Below are positions 5,893 through 7,531 of a stretch of 7,531 nt of DNA, one piece after another. The notes under the pieces are model-generated. The model was not told the DNA's origin, searched no databases, and worked only from the letters and a program-made list of their open reading frames with translations. Origin of the DNA: Pseudomonadota bacterium (lineage in GTDB: Bacteria; Myxococcota; UBA9042; PHBI01). How positions within the stretch are numbered: position 1 is the stretch's first letter; every line of letters starts with the position of its first letter. Position numbers and translations under genes: made by a program. The stretch is from assembly GCA_005788935.1 (NCBI GenBank), contig SYAK01000265.1:1-7531 (forward strand), given 5' to 3'.

Positions 5893-7260
5893 TCAGCCGC
5901 GCAGGTTCGCGAGTGGCCCGCTCGCGAAGCGGGTGTCGCCGAAGGTGCGAAGCTCCGTGTGGCCGACCGCGTGCGCGAGGGACACGAGGAAGTCGTTGTG
6001 GCTCGTCCCCGGGTAGCGCAGGTAGCGGCCGGTCTGGAAGTGGCCCTGGCAGCTGCCTGCGACGACATACGGGACCTGGTCGCGGGTGTGCGAGTTGCCC
6101 TTGCCGAGCTCGTTGACCCACACGATGACCGAGTTGTCGAAGAGGGTGCTGTTGCCCTCGGGGACCGCCTTCATGCGCTCGATGAGGTAGCGCATCTGCT
6201 CGGCGTACCAGCGGTTGATGCGCATGAGCTTGTCCTGCGCGTCGAGGTTCGAGTCGCCCTCGTGCGACAGGTCGTGATGGGCCTGGTAGATGCCGAGGTT
6301 GCTGAAGACGTGCTGCGAGACCGAGTGCGAGAACTGGACCGTCACGACGCGCGTGATGTCGCAGGCGAGCGCCGACGTCAGCAGGTCCATCTGGAGGCGC
6401 CCGACGGCCTCGTAGTTGCCTGGCTCCATGTGGTCGGGCCAGCCTGGCTCGGACGGCTTGACGCAGGTGTCCGAGACGCCCGCGACCGACAGCTGGAGCC
6501 GGCTCTCGACCTCCCGCACGGCCGGCGCGTGGGCCTCGAGCTTCTGGCGGTCGAAGGCGTCGAGGCGCGGTAGCAGCGCGTTGTACTCGGAGAGCACGAG
6601 GTCGAGGACGCTCTTCCGCCGCCGCTGCTGCCGGATGAGCTCGGCGGGGTTCACGTCGAGGTCGCCGAAGAGCCGCCCGTAGACCTCGCGCGGGTCGTTC
6701 TGGGGCGGGATGGGTTGGTTGGCGCCGAGGTAGCTCATGCGGGACCAGATGGTCGCGCCGTGCACCTGAACGCCCAGCTCGAGGCTCTTCAGCTTGTTGT
6801 TCGTCCCGATCTTGTTGGCGATTTCCTGATCGATCGAGATGCCGCCGGCCCAGCCGACGCGCCCGCTGCCGCCGCCGCCCTCGAACATGTCACCCTCGAG
6901 CAGCTCGCGCCCCGTCAGCATGTGCCCCATGCCAGTCTGGTGGCCGTCCCCGAGCCCGTTGCGGGCCGAGATCATGTTGAGGCCCTCGCAGATCAGCAGG
7001 TCCTCGCGGTGCGGGGCGAGCGGCTCGAGGATCGGTGACAGGCGGAAGTCGAACTCCCCGCCCGTCGGGCGCCATGCGTCTGGCACGGTCCCGTTCGGGC
7101 TGAAGAGGATGACGATGCGTTTCGGGAAGTTGCCGCCGTCCGCGCGCGCCCGGCCGCCGTAGCCGAGCGAGGCCATCAGCGGCAGCCCAAAGGCGGCGCC
7201 AGCAGCGCCGCGGAGGAAGGCGCGGCGGGACCAGGTCTTGTCATTGCGGGGGTGCTGCAT
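5893..7260 (-). CDS. Tat-exported DUF1552 (HXXSHH) family protein
   Basis: The product is 455 residues, normal for the family. It starts with a twin-arginine signal: SRRAFLRG (11-18), a hydrophobic stretch to about residue 34, then RARA before the mature chain, so it is folded in the cytoplasm and exported. Family features include RIVILFSPNGTVPDAWRP (48-65), GDGHQTGMGHMLTG (104-117), ISIDQEIA (141-148), the SHSVSQH segment (311-317) and the signature region HHDLSHEGD (328-336). Pfam DUF1552, first defined in Rhodopirellula, is of unknown function and is often encoded beside a DUF1592/DUF1585 cytochrome-like protein. The overall look (EL near 384, HTRDQ, HND) resembles the DUF1501/sulfatase-like group. 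The ATG at 7260 has AGGGAG 7 nt upstream (7273-7268). The preceding gene on the same strand ends 39 bases away, so the two are likely one operon. The last His of HXXSHH is Glu334 here. Confidence 0.9.
   Translation of the reverse strand: MQHPRNDKTWSRRAFLRGAAGAAFGLPLMASLGYGGRARADGGNFPKRIVILFSPNGTVPDAWRPTGGEFDFRLSPILEPLAPHREDLLICEGLNMISARNGLGDGHQTGMGHMLTGRELLEGDMFEGGGGSGRVGWAGGISIDQEIANKIGTNNKLKSLELGVQVHGATIWSRMSYLGANQPIPPQNDPREVYGRLFGDLDVNPAELIRQQRRRKSVLDLVLSEYNALLPRLDAFDRQKLEAHAPAVREVESRLQLSVAGVSDTCVKPSEPGWPDHMEPGNYEAVGRLQMDLLTSALACDITRVVTVQFSHSVSQHVFSNLGIYQAHHDLSHEGDSNLDAQDKLMRINRWYAEQMRYLIERMKAVPEGNSTLFDNSVIVWVNELGKGNSHTRDQVPYVVAGSCQGHFQTGRYLRYPGTSHNDFLVSLAHAVGHTELRTFGDTRFASGPLANLRG
5906..5928 (+). 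terminator. 8-bp inverted repeat just past the 124-aa gene, inside the DUF1552 3' end
   Basis: TTCGCGAG (5906-5913) and CTCGCGAA (5921-5928) are exact reverse complements around a 7-base loop. The element starts 15 bases after the plus-strand stop at 5890. Because the convergent genes are only 2 bases apart, any plus-strand terminator must lie inside the opposing coding sequence, and this is the best candidate. No T-run follows, so it is weak as an intrinsic terminator. Confidence 0.3.
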
Positions 7261-7299
7261 GGTGCGTCTCCCTTGCGTCTCGCGCGGGGCCGGGGTGTC

Positions 7300-7531
7300 T
7301 CAGCGGACCGCGTCGCTGCCGGGCACCACCACGCGCCGGTAGCGGAAGGCCTCGGTCTGCGTCAGCGCCACGTCGATACCGTTGAGAAACAACAGATCCT
7401 TGACGTTGTTGGCAGCACCCGGCGTCGCCAGGGGCAGAACGCGCAATGTGCCGCTTTCGTTGAGATTCCGGGCGATTTCGGCCGCGAACGGCAGGAACGT
7501 ATCTTCTGGCAGGCCGGCAGCGAGGCCAACC
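7300..7531 (-). CDS. Partial hybrid reading frame: TAXI-type segment joined to a DUF1592/DUF1585-like C-terminus
   Basis: The minus-strand frame enters from the right edge and runs 76 codons to TGA (7302-7300). Residues 1-58 (starting VGLAAGLPEDTFLPFAAE, with TPGAANNVKDLLFL and GIDVALTQ) resemble the N-terminal lobe of TAXI-family TRAP solute-binding proteins, which bind small carboxylates in the periplasm. A real TAXI protein would continue for over 200 residues more. Instead it ends TEAFRYRRVVVPGSDAVR. That ending resembles the last helix of DUF1585-containing proteins, which typically end with a residue run like S/T-D-A-F-R-Y-R and are encoded directly before DUF1552 genes. Codon use differs across the two parts: 15 of the first 58 codons end in A or T against 0 of the last 18. 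The piece after the switch, with its 39-base gap to the DUF1552 gene, is credible as the native operon gene. Confidence 0.6.
   Translation of the reverse strand, partial: VGLAAGLPEDTFLPFAAEIARNLNESGTLRVLPLATPGAANNVKDLLFLNGIDVALTQTEAFRYRRVVVPGSDAVR
7354..7371 (-). other. Probable chimera junction (VALTQT-coding stretch)
   Basis: These 18 bases encode VALTQT, a string plausible both in the TAXI-type protein to the right (GIDVALTQ) and in the DUF1585-type ending to the left (TQTEAFRYR). To the left, bases 7261-7380 are about 74% GC; to the right, 7381-7531 are about 61% GC, by hand count. A short shared sequence is what would let an assembler, or recombination, join two unrelated genes in frame. 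The precise breakpoint cannot be set from this sequence alone. Confidence 0.5.

Noticed and set aside
5498..6121. Minus-strand open frame of 207 codons spanning the 124-aa gene and the DUF1552 end
   Set aside because: It is out of frame with the DUF1552 gene and its Arg/Pro-rich translation is typical of a shadow frame. It does weaken certainty about the small gene slightly.

Overview
The window is very GC-rich bacterial DNA with dense, mostly G/C-ending codons. The gene content (a large cysteine-rich lipoprotein built of repeated modules, a Tat-exported DUF1552 protein with an upstream partner, a DEAH-box helicase with a long private tail) suggests a Myxococcota-like organism, probably of the Polyangia type. 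That is inference from protein style, not from a marker gene. No rRNA, tRNA, CRISPR array, insertion sequence or phage gene is visible.

Layout, left to right: (1) 3-1277 (+), the C-terminal part of a DEAH-box ATP-dependent RNA helicase, cut by the window edge, with an unassigned extension of about 220 residues. (2) 1416-3014 (-), a secreted lipoprotein with seven tandem six-cysteine modules of pacifastin/VWC type and a cysteine-rich tail; it converges on the helicase. (3) 3255-4061 (-), a BtpA/SgcQ-family TIM-barrel protein. (4) 4062-4246, a divergent promoter region holding a perfect 13-bp inverted repeat. (5) 4247-5464 (+), an ATP-grasp ligase of unknown substrate, followed after 51 nt by (6) 5516-5890 (+), a 124-residue protein I do not recognise. 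(7) 5893-7260 (-), a Tat-signal DUF1552 protein, tail to tail with the previous gene (2-nt gap). (8) 7300-7531 (-), the end of the gene upstream of DUF1552 in the same operon.

Most of this reads as ordinary chromosomal housekeeping and envelope genes; I do not see a defence system or a classical mobile system. The BtpA and ATP-grasp genes share one short regulatory region and may be co-controlled; the small protein probably travels with the ATP-grasp gene. The DUF1552 gene and the gene before it form the usual exported pair seen in planctomycetes and myxobacteria.

Two things stand out. The lipoprotein array brings a fold best known from animal extracellular proteins into a bacterial envelope protein. 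The right edge is a hybrid: the last 18 or so codons look like the end of a DUF1592/DUF1585-type partner of DUF1552, but the preceding 58 codons read as the N-terminal part of a TAXI-type solute-binding protein with clearly lower GC and different codon use. The switch lies at or near a VALTQT-coding stretch (7354-7371). An assembly chimera is the simplest explanation, so the last ~160 bases should not be trusted as part of this genome without read support.
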